A DNA stretch of 64,000 nucleotides, from assembly GCF_015679185.1 (NCBI RefSeq), contig NZ_CP064939.1:372001-436000 (forward strand), read 5' to 3'. Shown here piece by piece: positions 26,482 to 35,281 of this stretch (within the stretch, counting starts at the first letter, position 1; each line of letters begins with the position of its first letter). A model generated the notes under the pieces. The model was not told the origin of the DNA and did no database searches. It was given only the letters and a program-made list of their open reading frames with translations. The translations under genes were made by a program, and so were the position numbers. Source of the stretch: Pedobacter endophyticus (GTDB lineage: Bacteria > Bacteroidota > Bacteroidia > Sphingobacteriales > Sphingobacteriaceae).

Positions 26482-26967
26482 ATGATTATTTCTCAAAATA
26501 CCCTTAAATGGGTGATGCGATTTTATCCTCCCTTATTTTTTCAGCGCATCTGGGTTCAGAGATTTGAAGATGATTTTAGAAGCTGCACAGTGAAGCTGAG
26601 CAAGAGTTTCCTGAACAAAAATTATAACGGTTCTATTTTTGGTGGCACCATTTATGCCGCAACAGATCCTTTTTATGCCTTGCTATTTGATCAGCTGATG
26701 CAGCGAAGGGGCTTTAAGGTTCGGGTTTGGCTCAAAAGTGCTTCAATTCAATACTTAAAGCCGGGCCGTACGAACCTTTACTTCACGATTAGGCTTACCG
26801 ACGAAATGATAGCGGAGGCTGAGGAAGCATTAAGAACGGTCGGGAAATTTGTGAAGGCCTACCCCATGGAAATTACCAATACAACGGGCGAACTTTGCGC
26901 CACTGTAATGAACGAAGTATATATCAGAAACCTGCATCAGGGAGAAACACCCAGAGTTGCTTATTAA
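26482..26967 (+). CDS. DUF4442-type hotdog-fold protein (thioesterase-like)
   Basis: 161 aa. NGSIFGGTIYAATDPFYALL is the hotdog-fold central-helix region, and residues near SASIQYLKPGRTNLYFTIRL form the following strands; the pattern matches the DUF4442/PaaI-like group. Such proteins usually bind acyl-CoA or acyl-ACP and may hydrolyse it, but the classical catalytic Asp/Glu is not obvious, with only D near the helix start. The AlbA_2 gene starts 8 bp after its stop, so the two are an operon. Confidence 0.7.
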   Translation: MIISQNTLKWVMRFYPPLFFQRIWVQRFEDDFRSCTVKLSKSFLNKNYNGSIFGGTIYAATDPFYALLFDQLMQRRGFKVRVWLKSASIQYLKPGRTNLYFTIRLTDEMIAEAEEALRTVGKFVKAYPMEITNTTGELCATVMNEVYIRNLHQGETPRVAY

Positions 26968-26975
26968 AATATGTT

Positions 26976-27608
26976 ATGCCAAGTATCAAGAATCTTATTT
27001 TGCAGGGCGAAGGTGTTAACCTCGATTTTAAGAAAACGATTACCAGCACCGAAAAAATTGCCAAAAGCCTGGTGGCCTTTGCCAATAATAAGGGTGGCAA
27101 ATTACTGATTGGTGTTGCGGACGATGGTGCAATTAAGGGCGTAAAATCGGAAGAGGAAGAAAAATACATGATTCTAACCGCTGCCCACCAGTTTTGCAAA
27201 CCTGCGATCGAACCTTCGTTTGAAGAAATTTATGTTGATGATAAGTTGGTGCTGGTGGCAAATATCCCCGAAAGCGATACAAAACCACATTATGCTTTAG
27301 ACGATCAGAAAAAATGGTGGGCTTATATCCGCATTCACGATAAAAGTGTACTGGCAAGCAAAATCATTATTGAGGTTCTAAAAAGTGAGCATAAAGATAA
27401 TGGCGTGCTGATATCGTATTCTGACAATGAGAAAAAGTTATTGGAATTTTTGGCCCAAAACGAAAAGATTACCTTAAAGGGGTTTAGTAAGTTACTTCAT
27501 TGTTCGTACCGCAAGGCGCAGAAGATACTTGTGGGCTTAATTCTGGCCAACGTAATCAGAACACACACCAGCGAAAAGGAGGAGTATTTTACTGCGGTTA
27601 GCTGGTAG
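26976..27608 (+). CDS. AlbA_2 (Schlafen AAA_4-like) domain DNA-binding protein
   Basis: 210 aa. The N-terminal half (GEGVNLDFKKTITSTEKIAK, LVAFANNKGGKLLIGVADDG) is the AlbA_2/divergent AAA_4 domain found in Schlafen-like and transcription-related proteins; the C-terminal part (LLEFLAQNEKITLKGFSKLL...AQKILVGLILANVIR) looks like a winged helix-turn-helix. I start at the ATG at 26976, as upstream in-frame codons overlap the hotdog gene. Likely a DNA-binding regulator. No NTPase motif is seen. Often annotated ATP-binding without proof. Confidence 0.75.
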   Translation: MPSIKNLILQGEGVNLDFKKTITSTEKIAKSLVAFANNKGGKLLIGVADDGAIKGVKSEEEEKYMILTAAHQFCKPAIEPSFEEIYVDDKLVLVANIPESDTKPHYALDDQKKWWAYIRIHDKSVLASKIIIEVLKSEHKDNGVLISYSDNEKKLLEFLAQNEKITLKGFSKLLHCSYRKAQKILVGLILANVIRTHTSEKEEYFTAVSW

Positions 27609-28038
27609 AAGTAGCTTGCCGTTATTGCCCCCCGTCATATCGAATCCCGATTTTTTTATCGGGAGAGATATCTGTTGCCTCCGTCGGGAAGGTGTTTCCT
27701 GTAAGCAATAAAGAAATCACTTTTTTGAAAAAATACAGGCGTTGGGAAGATAGGTTTAACGCTGTCATCCTGAGTGCAACGAAGAATCCCCAAGCTATGG
27801 AACACAGAACGTCAAAACCGCAGTGCCAAACGAGGGCGAGTGAGTGGGCCAGGACGGTAAGAGTAGGTTACAGATACTTTCCCGAAAAATCGGGACAGGC
27901 TGTTCCTCAGCATGACAAAGGATGACGAACGGGCCAAAGGAGATGTGTCCACACGATAGGAAAGTTCGCGACTGGAGCCGAAAGCGAACTGTTTAAAATT
28001 AACTCAATATCGCATCACTTTTTAAGCCTCAAAAAAAC
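27609..28038. repeat. intergenic region with dispersed palindromic repeats
   Basis: 27631-27679 holds CCCGTCATATCGAATCCCGA plus ATCGGGAGAGATATCTG, a repeat that recurs inverted at 55658-55717. Further on, GCTGTCATCCTGAGTGCAAC (27760) and CAGCATGACAAAGGATGAC (about 27908) form the two ends of another imperfect element, with CCCGAAAAATCGGG between. A 77-codon frame here (27692) is repeat sequence and not a gene. Confidence 0.6.
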
Positions 28039-28046
28039 GATCTTTG
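28039..28046 (+). promoter_or_regulatory. -7-like element just before the MATE gene
   Basis: GATCTTTG, one mismatch from TAnnTTTG and followed by CA as in many Bacteroidota promoters. It ends 7 bp before the ATG, so the transcript would have almost no leader. Confidence 0.4.
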
Positions 28047-28053
28047 CACCCCT

Positions 28054-29421
28054 ATGTTTTCCAGAATTTACGCTAAATACAAGCCTTATTATAAAGAAAA
28101 TCTCCATCTGGCGCTACCCATTGTTGGTTCGCAGATTGGCCATACGCTGGTTCAAATGGCCGACAGTGTTATTGTCGGACATTTTACCGATGCTACACAA
28201 CTTGCGGCAGTGTCGTTGGTCAATAGTATTTTTATCCTCGTTTTGGTTATTGGGCTGGGTATTTCTTACGGCCTCACTCCGCTTATTGCGCAAGAAAACG
28301 GTCGGCAGAACTACGAAGAATGCGGAAAACTTTTATCCAACAGTTTAATCATCAACATTTCGGTAGGCTTGTTTCTATACGTGCTTGTTCACTTTGGTGT
28401 TTTACTCGTCATCGATCACCTAAACCAGTCGCCAGCAGTGGTTTTTTATGCCAAGCCTTATTTGGGGCTGCTCTCGGTGTCGATTATCCCATTACTTATT
28501 TTCCAAACCTTTAAGCAATTTGCCGAGGGGCTGGGCTTCACCAAACAGGCTATGTTTATATCCATTTGGGGCAATGTGCTAAATATTATTCTTGGGATTA
28601 TTTTTGTGCGGGGCATGTTCGGCATAAAATCGATGGGCGTTAGCGGCGTGGGCCTGAGCACACTCATCGATAGGATTTTAATGGCCACAGTAATGGCCAT
28701 CTATGTGCTGCGCTCTGAAAATTTCAAAAATTACCTCATTAGTTTCAAGGCCACGTTTATCGACAAAATAAGAACGATTAAAATTGTAAAGATCGGCGCT
28801 CCGGTAGCGCTTCAATATTCGTTCGAAATCAGTGCTTTTAGCGGTGCGGCGGTGCTTATTGGAACCATCGGCGCCATTGAACAGGCGGCGCACCAAATTG
28901 CAATTAGTCTTGCAGCGATGACTTATATGATTGCCAGCGGCGTAGCTTCGGCAGCCACCATTAAAACGGGAAACAATTTAGGCCGCAACCGATTAGACGA
29001 TCTCCGCAAATCGGCAATTGCCAGTTATCATGTTATCCTGGTGTTTATGAGCTGTACTGCCGTTCTGTTTATTGCTGCGCACAATTTGATGCCTTACATT
29101 TATACTTCTGAAACAAAAGTGATTGAAATAGCTGCTCAACTACTGATCATTGCCGGCTTTTTTCAACTCTTTGATGGCACGCAGGTTGTAGGTTTAGGCG
29201 TGTTGCGGGGCCTGGGCGACGTGAATATTCCAACGGTAATCACCTTCCTGGCCTATTGGGTAGTTGGTATTCCGGTGGGCTACGTATTGGGCTTTCATTT
29301 TGGCTTAGGCGCAAACGGAATTTGGTACGGATTAACCTTTGGCCTGCTAACAGCGTCTATCTTATTGTTTTTAAGATTTCAAAATAAAACAAGGGCTCTG
29401 GCGCAGTTACCTAGCGTGTAA
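28054..29421 (+). CDS. MATE family efflux transporter
   Basis: 455 aa, twelve predicted membrane segments in two similar halves. The N-terminal signature (LALPIVGSQIGHTLVQMADS, VIVGHFTDATQLAAVSLVNS) and the paired motif in the second half (GAPVALQYSFEISAFSGAAV, AAHQIAISLAAMTYMIASGV) are typical of the NorM-like MATE branch, which exports cationic drugs and metabolites using Na+ or H+. Single gene with a promoter element very near its ATG; the downstream neighbour is convergent. The natural substrate is unknown. Confidence 0.94.
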   Translation: MFSRIYAKYKPYYKENLHLALPIVGSQIGHTLVQMADSVIVGHFTDATQLAAVSLVNSIFILVLVIGLGISYGLTPLIAQENGRQNYEECGKLLSNSLIINISVGLFLYVLVHFGVLLVIDHLNQSPAVVFYAKPYLGLLSVSIIPLLIFQTFKQFAEGLGFTKQAMFISIWGNVLNIILGIIFVRGMFGIKSMGVSGVGLSTLIDRILMATVMAIYVLRSENFKNYLISFKATFIDKIRTIKIVKIGAPVALQYSFEISAFSGAAVLIGTIGAIEQAAHQIAISLAAMTYMIASGVASAATIKTGNNLGRNRLDDLRKSAIASYHVILVFMSCTAVLFIAAHNLMPYIYTSETKVIEIAAQLLIIAGFFQLFDGTQVVGLGVLRGLGDVNIPTVITFLAYWVVGIPVGYVLGFHFGLGANGIWYGLTFGLLTASILLFLRFQNKTRALAQLPSV

Positions 29422-29557
29422 TGTGGTTACGCTTGTTGTATAGATTTATCGTTTGCCTTAGGTTCTTGAAACTATAACTGTTTTTTGCGTGGAATTTATT
29501 TTGTAATTCTTTATCATCTTCAATAAGCTCAGCAAAATATGCACGTCTTTCTTTCTG

Positions 29558-30019
29558 TCAGTTTTTATTTATAAGCGATGTGGATTTGATTAAATAAAGC
29601 GAATCGCTATCTTTCTTTTGAACATAATAAAAGCATGAAGAACCGCCCATATAGCCGCCTCCACCGGGGCCGCCGGCTGAACCCGCAGTTTGATAACTTA
29701 ATTCGTATAGATTAATTTTACCACGTTCAAGTAAAGCTAAAAACTCCAAATCGCCGTTTGGCAACTTCTTGGAGACAAAAGGCGTTTTGTCTTTCCTAAA
29801 AAAATATTCTTTAACGGCATCGGGGCGAAGCCTGATCGACTCACCTCCGTTTACGGTATATGAAATATTTCCAAAAATAGACCGTGTCATTTTACAGAAT
29901 ACAGTATCCCCCGAATTTAGTATCGCATATTCGCGTTGCTTCTGGGCGTGTAATTGTTTGGCGGTTAGAATTAGCAGCACGCTAGCTAATCCTAAAAGTA
30001 TTGGTTTTGAGAAACGCAT
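29558..30019 (-). CDS. hypothetical secreted protein (153 aa)
   Basis: 153 aa with a Sec signal (MRFSKPILLGLASVLLILTA...HAQ). The mature part contains NSGDTVFCKMTRSIFGNISY and a Gly-rich stretch GSAGGPGGGGYMGGSSC near residue 115. It resembles the generic Bacteroidota proteins that start with a signal peptide and a GYIxxxxGDTVxGxI strand repeat, whose function is unknown. Followed upstream by another envelope gene at 30063 on the same strand, 43 bp away, so they may be cotranscribed. Confidence 0.65.
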   Translation of the reverse strand: MRFSKPILLGLASVLLILTAKQLHAQKQREYAILNSGDTVFCKMTRSIFGNISYTVNGGESIRLRPDAVKEYFFRKDKTPFVSKKLPNGDLEFLALLERGKINLYELSYQTAGSAGGPGGGGYMGGSSCFYYVQKKDSDSLYLIKSTSLINKN

Positions 30020-30062
30020 TTTTTGTTTTTTTCAAAAATAACATTTCATTTCATTCTGCCAA

Positions 30063-30797
30063 TTATTTTCCTCCTACATTAAAAATTATACCGATAGTGA
30101 AAATCGAGTTGCCCGCCGTCATGTAATCCCTGTTTTTTAACCCAATGTTGCTGCTTGTAGTGTACTGGAGCTGAAGGTTTTTATTTAATCCCATTCTGGT
30201 AAAGAAAACCGGTTCGAAGAAAATATTATCTTCCTTGGGCTGCACCACGCCGTTTATGAAGAACCGATCCATTTTTACATGACTGATTCTCAGTGCTGTA
30301 CCATAATTTATCGGAAAATCTTTGCCGAAAAGCCTTAAATTATCTTTCTTTTTCGAACTGTAGTTTACTTGTAAAAAGGCTTTGCGATAATCTACCTCCT
30401 GAAGTTCGCTGCTTAGCAACACGTCGTTTTTGTAATCGCGAAAAGTGATGTCGCTCCACCCCTTTCCAACGCCACCATAAATTTCTATAATCCTGTTATC
30501 ATCAGGGCCGAAGGTGTCGTAGTAACCGCCGCCAATTTCAATCAACTTGTGGCCAAAGTCTTTGCTTTTTCTCTCGCTGCTCATGGTTGAACCGCTAAAC
30601 AAAACGCCGATGTGATTAGATACGGCGTATGCACCATTAATGCTTGCATTGCCTTTTAAAGAAATGTGTCCACCACCACTAAATTCGCCTTGCTGGCTTA
30701 GCATTGGGGTATTTGGAACGTTTGGCATGTAAACTGAAGAACAACTGCTGGCAAAAAGGGCCAACAAAGGGAAAACTAAAGGGATGTATTTATTCAT
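30063..30797 (-). CDS. outer-membrane-type lipoprotein with beta-strand pattern (244 aa)
   Basis: 244 aa. Lipobox LFASSC with Cys19 after a short signal. The body has many alternating hydrophobic strands and Gly/aromatic pairs (GGYYDTFGPDDNRIIEIYGG, FTRMGLNKNLQLQYTTSSN, FTIGIIFNVGGK) ending in a hydrophobic strand, as in small outer-membrane beta-barrels. It could be a barrel with a lipid anchor or a periplasmic beta protein. Function unknown. It lies 43 bp upstream of the 29558 gene on the same strand. Confidence 0.65.
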   Translation of the reverse strand: MNKYIPLVFPLLALFASSCSSVYMPNVPNTPMLSQQGEFSGGGHISLKGNASINGAYAVSNHIGVLFSGSTMSSERKSKDFGHKLIEIGGGYYDTFGPDDNRIIEIYGGVGKGWSDITFRDYKNDVLLSSELQEVDYRKAFLQVNYSSKKKDNLRLFGKDFPINYGTALRISHVKMDRFFINGVVQPKEDNIFFEPVFFTRMGLNKNLQLQYTTSSNIGLKNRDYMTAGNSIFTIGIIFNVGGK

Positions 30798-30836
30798 GGA
30801 TGATTTTATAAACTGATTTTGTTGACAAAAATTGTG

Positions 30837-31520
30837 CTAGAGTTGCATATTCAAAAAACTCATTACCCTTTTAAATTCATCATGTAAATTGGCTTTGAGA
30901 CAAATTCGTTCGGAAGTTTTGGGATGAGTAAAGTGCAGTTCGGAGGCATGCAACAACATGGTCGACATATTCCATTGTGTTAAGAAAAGCTTGTTTTGCT
31001 TGTTGCAACCGTGGGTTCTGTCGCCGATTATAGGATGAAGGATGTGACTAAAGTGCCGCCTTAATTGGTGCATCCGTCCTGTTTTGGGAACGGCCTCAAC
31101 CAGCGAATACCTTGATGTGGAGTGCTTACCAAAAGCTACATCAATTTCTGCTTTCTGCAACGTAGTAAACGAAGTAAATGCATCCTGCAAGGTGCCGTTC
31201 TCCTTAACAAGCGGATAGTCGATATCCATCGCATCGGGGGTAAAGCCCCGCAATACCGCCAGGTATTTTTTATCGGTTTCTGCATTCATAAATTGCTGGT
31301 GCATAGCAATTTCAGACTCCTTATCGAAAGCAAACAATAAAATCCCACTAGTCTTTCTGTCGAGCCGATGCACGGGACTAACATGTTTGCCCACCTGATT
31401 GCGCAACATTTGCAAGGCAAACTCGGTAGCGTCTCTGGCGATAGACGATTGATGCACTAATAAGCCGTGGGGCTTGTTAATTGCAATCAGATGCTCGTCC
31501 TGATAAATAATCTCTAACAT
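30837..31520 (-). CDS. RluA-family pseudouridine synthase (TruC-like)
   Basis: 227 aa, with no S4 domain. HRLDRKTSG at 51-59 carries the catalytic Asp54; GRMHQLRRHFSHILHPIIGD is the second family motif, and the short form resembles E. coli TruC, which modifies tRNA U65. It isomerises uridine to pseudouridine in tRNA or rRNA; the exact site is not predictable. The preceding lipoprotein stop is 39 bp away on the same strand. Upstream is repeat DNA. Confidence 0.9.
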   Translation of the reverse strand: MLEIIYQDEHLIAINKPHGLLVHQSSIARDATEFALQMLRNQVGKHVSPVHRLDRKTSGILLFAFDKESEIAMHQQFMNAETDKKYLAVLRGFTPDAMDIDYPLVKENGTLQDAFTSFTTLQKAEIDVAFGKHSTSRYSLVEAVPKTGRMHQLRRHFSHILHPIIGDRTHGCNKQNKLFLTQWNMSTMLLHASELHFTHPKTSERICLKANLHDEFKRVMSFLNMQL

Positions 31521-31590
31521 GCCGCGAAGATAAGGGATATAGGTTTTTGTTCGAGGCTTTTCTTAAATTTAAAAAATGTATCGATTTTTT

Positions 31591-32115
31591 GGCTAAAGCC
31601 ACCATTGGCATTCTTTTTAGCCGTTGACTGAAGCCAACGGCGATGAACTTCCTGAACCAACTTTGTTTTTAAACCCGATCGAAGCGAGATGCTCCCCAGT
31701 TCATTACCGATCAATCGGCACTGAACAACCCCTGGGAGCAGAAGCGGGAGCGGGACTGCAGTCCGCCATAAGCATTGATCATTCGTTTCCAAAAAAACAC
31801 ATTAAAAAATTCACCACAATAATTAAGGCTGAAGCCCCCATTGGCATTCCTTTTAACCGTTGACTGAAGTCAACGGCAATGGGCTTCCTGAACAAACTTT
31901 GCTTTTAAACCCGATCGAAGCGAGATGCTCCCCAGTTCATTACCGATCAATCAACACTGAACCACCGCTGGGAGCAGAAGCGGGAGCGGGACTGCAGTCC
32001 GCCACAAGCACTGATCATTCGTTTCCAAAAAAACACATTAAAAAATTCACCACAATAATTAAGGCTGAAGCCCCCATTGGCATTCCTTTTAACCGTTGAC
32101 TAAAGTCAACGGCAA
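31591..32115. repeat. 236-bp tandem repeat (2.2 copies)
   Basis: Units start at 31591, 31827 and 32063 (GGCTAAAGCC or GGCTGAAGCC); the third is truncated near 32115. Each contains CCGTTGACT...AGTCAACGG (perfect 9-bp arms in unit 2), GGGAGCAGAAGCGGGAGCGG, ACTGCAGT and a poly-A patch AAAAAAACACATTAAAAAAT. Units 1 and 2 are about 93% identical by eye. The period is not a multiple of 3, and the two 79-codon open frames inside simply reflect the duplication. Confidence 0.85.
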
Positions 32116-32171
32116 TTCAAAAAAAACAGTTCAATCCAGTTTAAACTCAGCACTCCCGCGAAGAAGTATTT

Positions 32172-34295
32172 TTATGCCAAAATTTTATCTGGCGTAATCG
32201 GCAACGTTCTGATTCTTTTTCCCGTAGCATTAAAAACCGCATTGGCAACTGCTGCTGAGAAGCCGATCAACGCAATTTCGCCCATGCCCTTCGCTCCCAT
32301 TGGGTTAATGTACGGGTCGGGCTTGTTGATAAAGTGAACCTCAATTTCCGGAATATCGGCATTTACCGGCACATGGTAATCGGCAAAATTATTATTGATG
32401 TATCTGCCAAAGCGGTGATCGACAACTGCTTCTTCGGTTAGGGCCATGCCCACGCCGCCAACAGCGCCGCCTACCATTTGGCTGCGTGCCGTTTTCGGAC
32501 TCACAATGGTACCCGAATCGCCAACAGAAACAATCTTATCAACCTTAACCACACCCGTTAAGCTGTTTACCTTTACTTTTACAAAATGAATGGAAAATGA
32601 GTAAAGCGAATAATCTTCGCGTTCTTTGCCTGCCTGACTTTGCTTGGTTACTTCGATAGCTGGCAGGTTGTTTTTCTTTAGTACGTCGACAAAATTCGAG
32701 GTGGCGTCCATGTTTGAGTTGGCCGCCAGTTCGGCAACCGTGGCTTTTAATGCAACGCAAACATCATTTACGGCAGAACCGACGGTAGAAAGTGTAGCGG
32801 AGCCGCCCTGGCTTGGCGCCGGAGGCAGCGAGGAATCGCCCAGCTCGAACCTGATTTTATCTCCGGGCATATTTAATATCTTGCTGGCTATCAAAGTCAT
32901 TCCCGTTCCGGTTCCCGGGCCGATATCGCTGGTTGCACTTTGCAGCACCAACGTTCCATCTGCCTTTAAAATTCCCTTTACAGTCGCCCTGCCTCTATTT
33001 GCATTAAAAACACCTACACTTACCCCAAATCCGGTTTTCCACTGGCCATTAGCCAAAGCGCCGGGTTCATTCTTCCGCTCATGCCACCCAATTTTTTGAG
33101 CGCCAACACGATAGGCTTCTTTTATATTCTTATCCGAAAAGGGCTTGTTCCGCTGCTGATCCTTTTCGGGATCGTTCTTTGTCCGAAACTCAAGCGGATC
33201 CATATTAAGCGCATGCGCCATTTCATCAATCGCACTTTCCAGTGCAAACGCACCCGTGGCTTCGCCCGGTCCCCGCATCCAGATCGGCACCCCCAAATCG
33301 ACCGGAACAACAGTATATTGCGTGTTTACATTATCGCACTGGTACATAAACTTAGCCATATTTACCAGGCCTTCGGTAAAGTTTTCATATCTGGATGTTT
33401 CGCCGAAAGCACGGTGCGTAATTCCGGTGAGCGTTCCATCTTTATTAGCGCCCAAACCTACCGTTTGAATTGCTGCCGGTCTGTTGCCCACCATAGTAAA
33501 CATTTGCATGCGGGTAATTACCAGCTTTACCGGCTTACCAATGTGTTTTGAGGCCATAATGGTTGCTATTTCCATCGGCCATGTGCGCAGGCCCATTCCG
33601 AAACCACCGCCTACAAATTCAGAATTAACCTGTATGTTTTCTGTCGGAATTTTAAACACGTTTGCAATTGTGCCTTGCGTTGATTTAACGCCCTGCGTTT
33701 TAGCATAAACCGTTAACTGATCATTGGCACGCCAGTCGGCAATTATACCCGCTAACTCCATTGGGTTATGGGTTTCGATAGGCAGGTGATATTTTGCCTC
33801 TATTTTCACTTCTGCTGTTTGGTACGCGTTCTCAATTCCGCGTTTATAATCGGGCTGGCCCTGCAGCTTCTTTGCCTTCGGGTCGACCACTGCTTTCTCG
33901 AAATTAGTATTAAAGTCTTCCTTGGCATAAGTGGCCTTAACCAACGATGCGGCATGAGTGGCACGCTCAAAGGTATTTGCAACAACAATGGCGATTGGCT
34001 GGCCGTTATAAAAGATTTTATCGGTATAAAAAATCTTCATTGGCGAACCACCTTCTTGCTCATATCCAGGTGTCGATGGTTTATTTAAATGTGAAAGCAC
34101 AGCAATTACACCCGGCGCCTTTTGTGCGGCTTTTGTATCGAGGGCAGTAATTTTGCCCCTGGTGATATTACTTGTAACCAGCGCTGCGTAGGTGATGCCC
34201 GGCAAATCATACTCTGCGAAATATTTTGCCTTTCCGGTAACCTTGTAAACTCCATCTACACGGTCATTTTCATCTTTTAAAACTCTTTTTTCCAT
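32172..34295 (-). CDS. aldehyde oxidoreductase molybdopterin-binding subunit (PaoC-like)
   Basis: 707 aa. Xanthine dehydrogenase family large subunit: LKDENDRVDGVYKVTGKAKY start, GGGFGMGLRTWP molybdopterin contact, and near the C-terminus GAKGMGEIALIG, whose Glu is the catalytic base. It lacks its own signal and is smaller than eukaryotic forms, as in E. coli PaoC. Substrates of this family are aldehydes oxidised to acids. It is the last of three genes in the order iron-sulfur, FAD, molybdenum, as in paoABC, and starts 2 bp after the FAD-subunit stop. Would be carried out by the Tat signal on the small subunit. Confidence 0.9.
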   Translation of the reverse strand: MEKRVLKDENDRVDGVYKVTGKAKYFAEYDLPGITYAALVTSNITRGKITALDTKAAQKAPGVIAVLSHLNKPSTPGYEQEGGSPMKIFYTDKIFYNGQPIAIVVANTFERATHAASLVKATYAKEDFNTNFEKAVVDPKAKKLQGQPDYKRGIENAYQTAEVKIEAKYHLPIETHNPMELAGIIADWRANDQLTVYAKTQGVKSTQGTIANVFKIPTENIQVNSEFVGGGFGMGLRTWPMEIATIMASKHIGKPVKLVITRMQMFTMVGNRPAAIQTVGLGANKDGTLTGITHRAFGETSRYENFTEGLVNMAKFMYQCDNVNTQYTVVPVDLGVPIWMRGPGEATGAFALESAIDEMAHALNMDPLEFRTKNDPEKDQQRNKPFSDKNIKEAYRVGAQKIGWHERKNEPGALANGQWKTGFGVSVGVFNANRGRATVKGILKADGTLVLQSATSDIGPGTGTGMTLIASKILNMPGDKIRFELGDSSLPPAPSQGGSATLSTVGSAVNDVCVALKATVAELAANSNMDATSNFVDVLKKNNLPAIEVTKQSQAGKEREDYSLYSFSIHFVKVKVNSLTGVVKVDKIVSVGDSGTIVSPKTARSQMVGGAVGGVGMALTEEAVVDHRFGRYINNNFADYHVPVNADIPEIEVHFINKPDPYINPMGAKGMGEIALIGFSAAVANAVFNATGKRIRTLPITPDKILA

Positions 34296-34297
34296 GG

Positions 34298-35281
34298 TTA
34301 CACTTTAGCAGTTGCGAGGTTTAGGGCCTCAATAATTGAATTTGGAGACATTGCGAGCTTAAAATCGTTTTCGCCGAAGCCTTTTGCTCCACTCATGGCT
34401 AATGATGCAGCTTGCTCAAAATTTTGGGCATTGGCTTCCTTGCCTTTTAAAAAGTCCTCTGATGCCGTTAGCCGCCAGGGTTTGTGTGCAACTCCGCCCA
34501 TCGCCAAACGAACATCTTTAATTTTGTTATCGCTAATTTCAACCGCCGCGGCTACCGATACCAGCGCAAAGGCGTACGATGCCCGATCTCGCACTTTAAG
34601 ATAATGGGAATGAGCCGCAAGATTATTGGCCGGGATTTCTAACCGGATAATCATTTCATCAGCCTTTAAGTTGTTGTCTAACTGGGGTGTATCGCCGGGT
34701 AAGCGATGAAAATCTTTAAATAGAAGCTTGCGTTCTCCTTTGGCGTTCGCAATTACCACTACAGCATCCAGCGCTGTCAGTGCCACACACATATCGCTCG
34801 GATGAACGGCAATACATTTATCGGATGTTCCAAAAATGGCATGCATTCGGTTAAAGCCACCAATGGCACCACACCCAGAACCCGGCTCACGCTTATTACA
34901 TGGCATTTCTGTATCGTAAAAATAACCACAACGGGTGCGCTGCATCATATTGCCGCCAACGGTGGCCACATTACGCAACTGCGCTGATGCCCCGGCGTTT
35001 AAGGCCATCGCGAGCAGCGGAAGTTTCTCCTTAATCAATTTGTTTTCTGCAACGTTGGTATTAGAGGCCAGTGCGCCAATAATAATGTTGTGGCCCACAA
35101 GTTCAATCTGACGTAAGGGAACATGGTTAATATCTATTAATTTCTCGGGCGAGGTAACGCCCCTTTTCATTAAGTCGATCAGGTTTGTGCCGCCAGCAAT
35201 AAACTTTGCATTTTTATCTTTTTGCAACAAGGCCAGTGCCGATTTGGCGGACGTTGTTCGGAGATATTGGAAGTTGATCAT
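34298..35281 (-). CDS. aldehyde oxidoreductase FAD-binding subunit (PaoB-like)
   Basis: 327 aa. FAD-binding motif FIAGGTNLIDLM at 28-39, NVATVGGN at 104-111. An inserted loop RTRCGYFYDTEMPCNKREPG with further Cys gives C118, C128, C137, C156 and C165; the arrangement resembles the extra [4Fe-4S] site known from E. coli PaoB. The subunit passes electrons between the iron-sulfur and external acceptor sides of the complex. Its start overlaps the small-subunit stop by 4 bp (ATGA), indicating translational coupling. Confidence 0.9.
   Translation of the reverse strand: MINFQYLRTTSAKSALALLQKDKNAKFIAGGTNLIDLMKRGVTSPEKLIDINHVPLRQIELVGHNIIIGALASNTNVAENKLIKEKLPLLAMALNAGASAQLRNVATVGGNMMQRTRCGYFYDTEMPCNKREPGSGCGAIGGFNRMHAIFGTSDKCIAVHPSDMCVALTALDAVVVIANAKGERKLLFKDFHRLPGDTPQLDNNLKADEMIIRLEIPANNLAAHSHYLKVRDRASYAFALVSVAAAVEISDNKIKDVRLAMGGVAHKPWRLTASEDFLKGKEANAQNFEQAASLAMSGAKGFGENDFKLAMSPNSIIEALNLATAKV

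Noticed and set aside
31624-32099. Two 79-codon twin frames
   Set aside because: They are the same sequence in a 236-bp tandem repeat with a period not divisible by 3 and no start context; no coding evidence.
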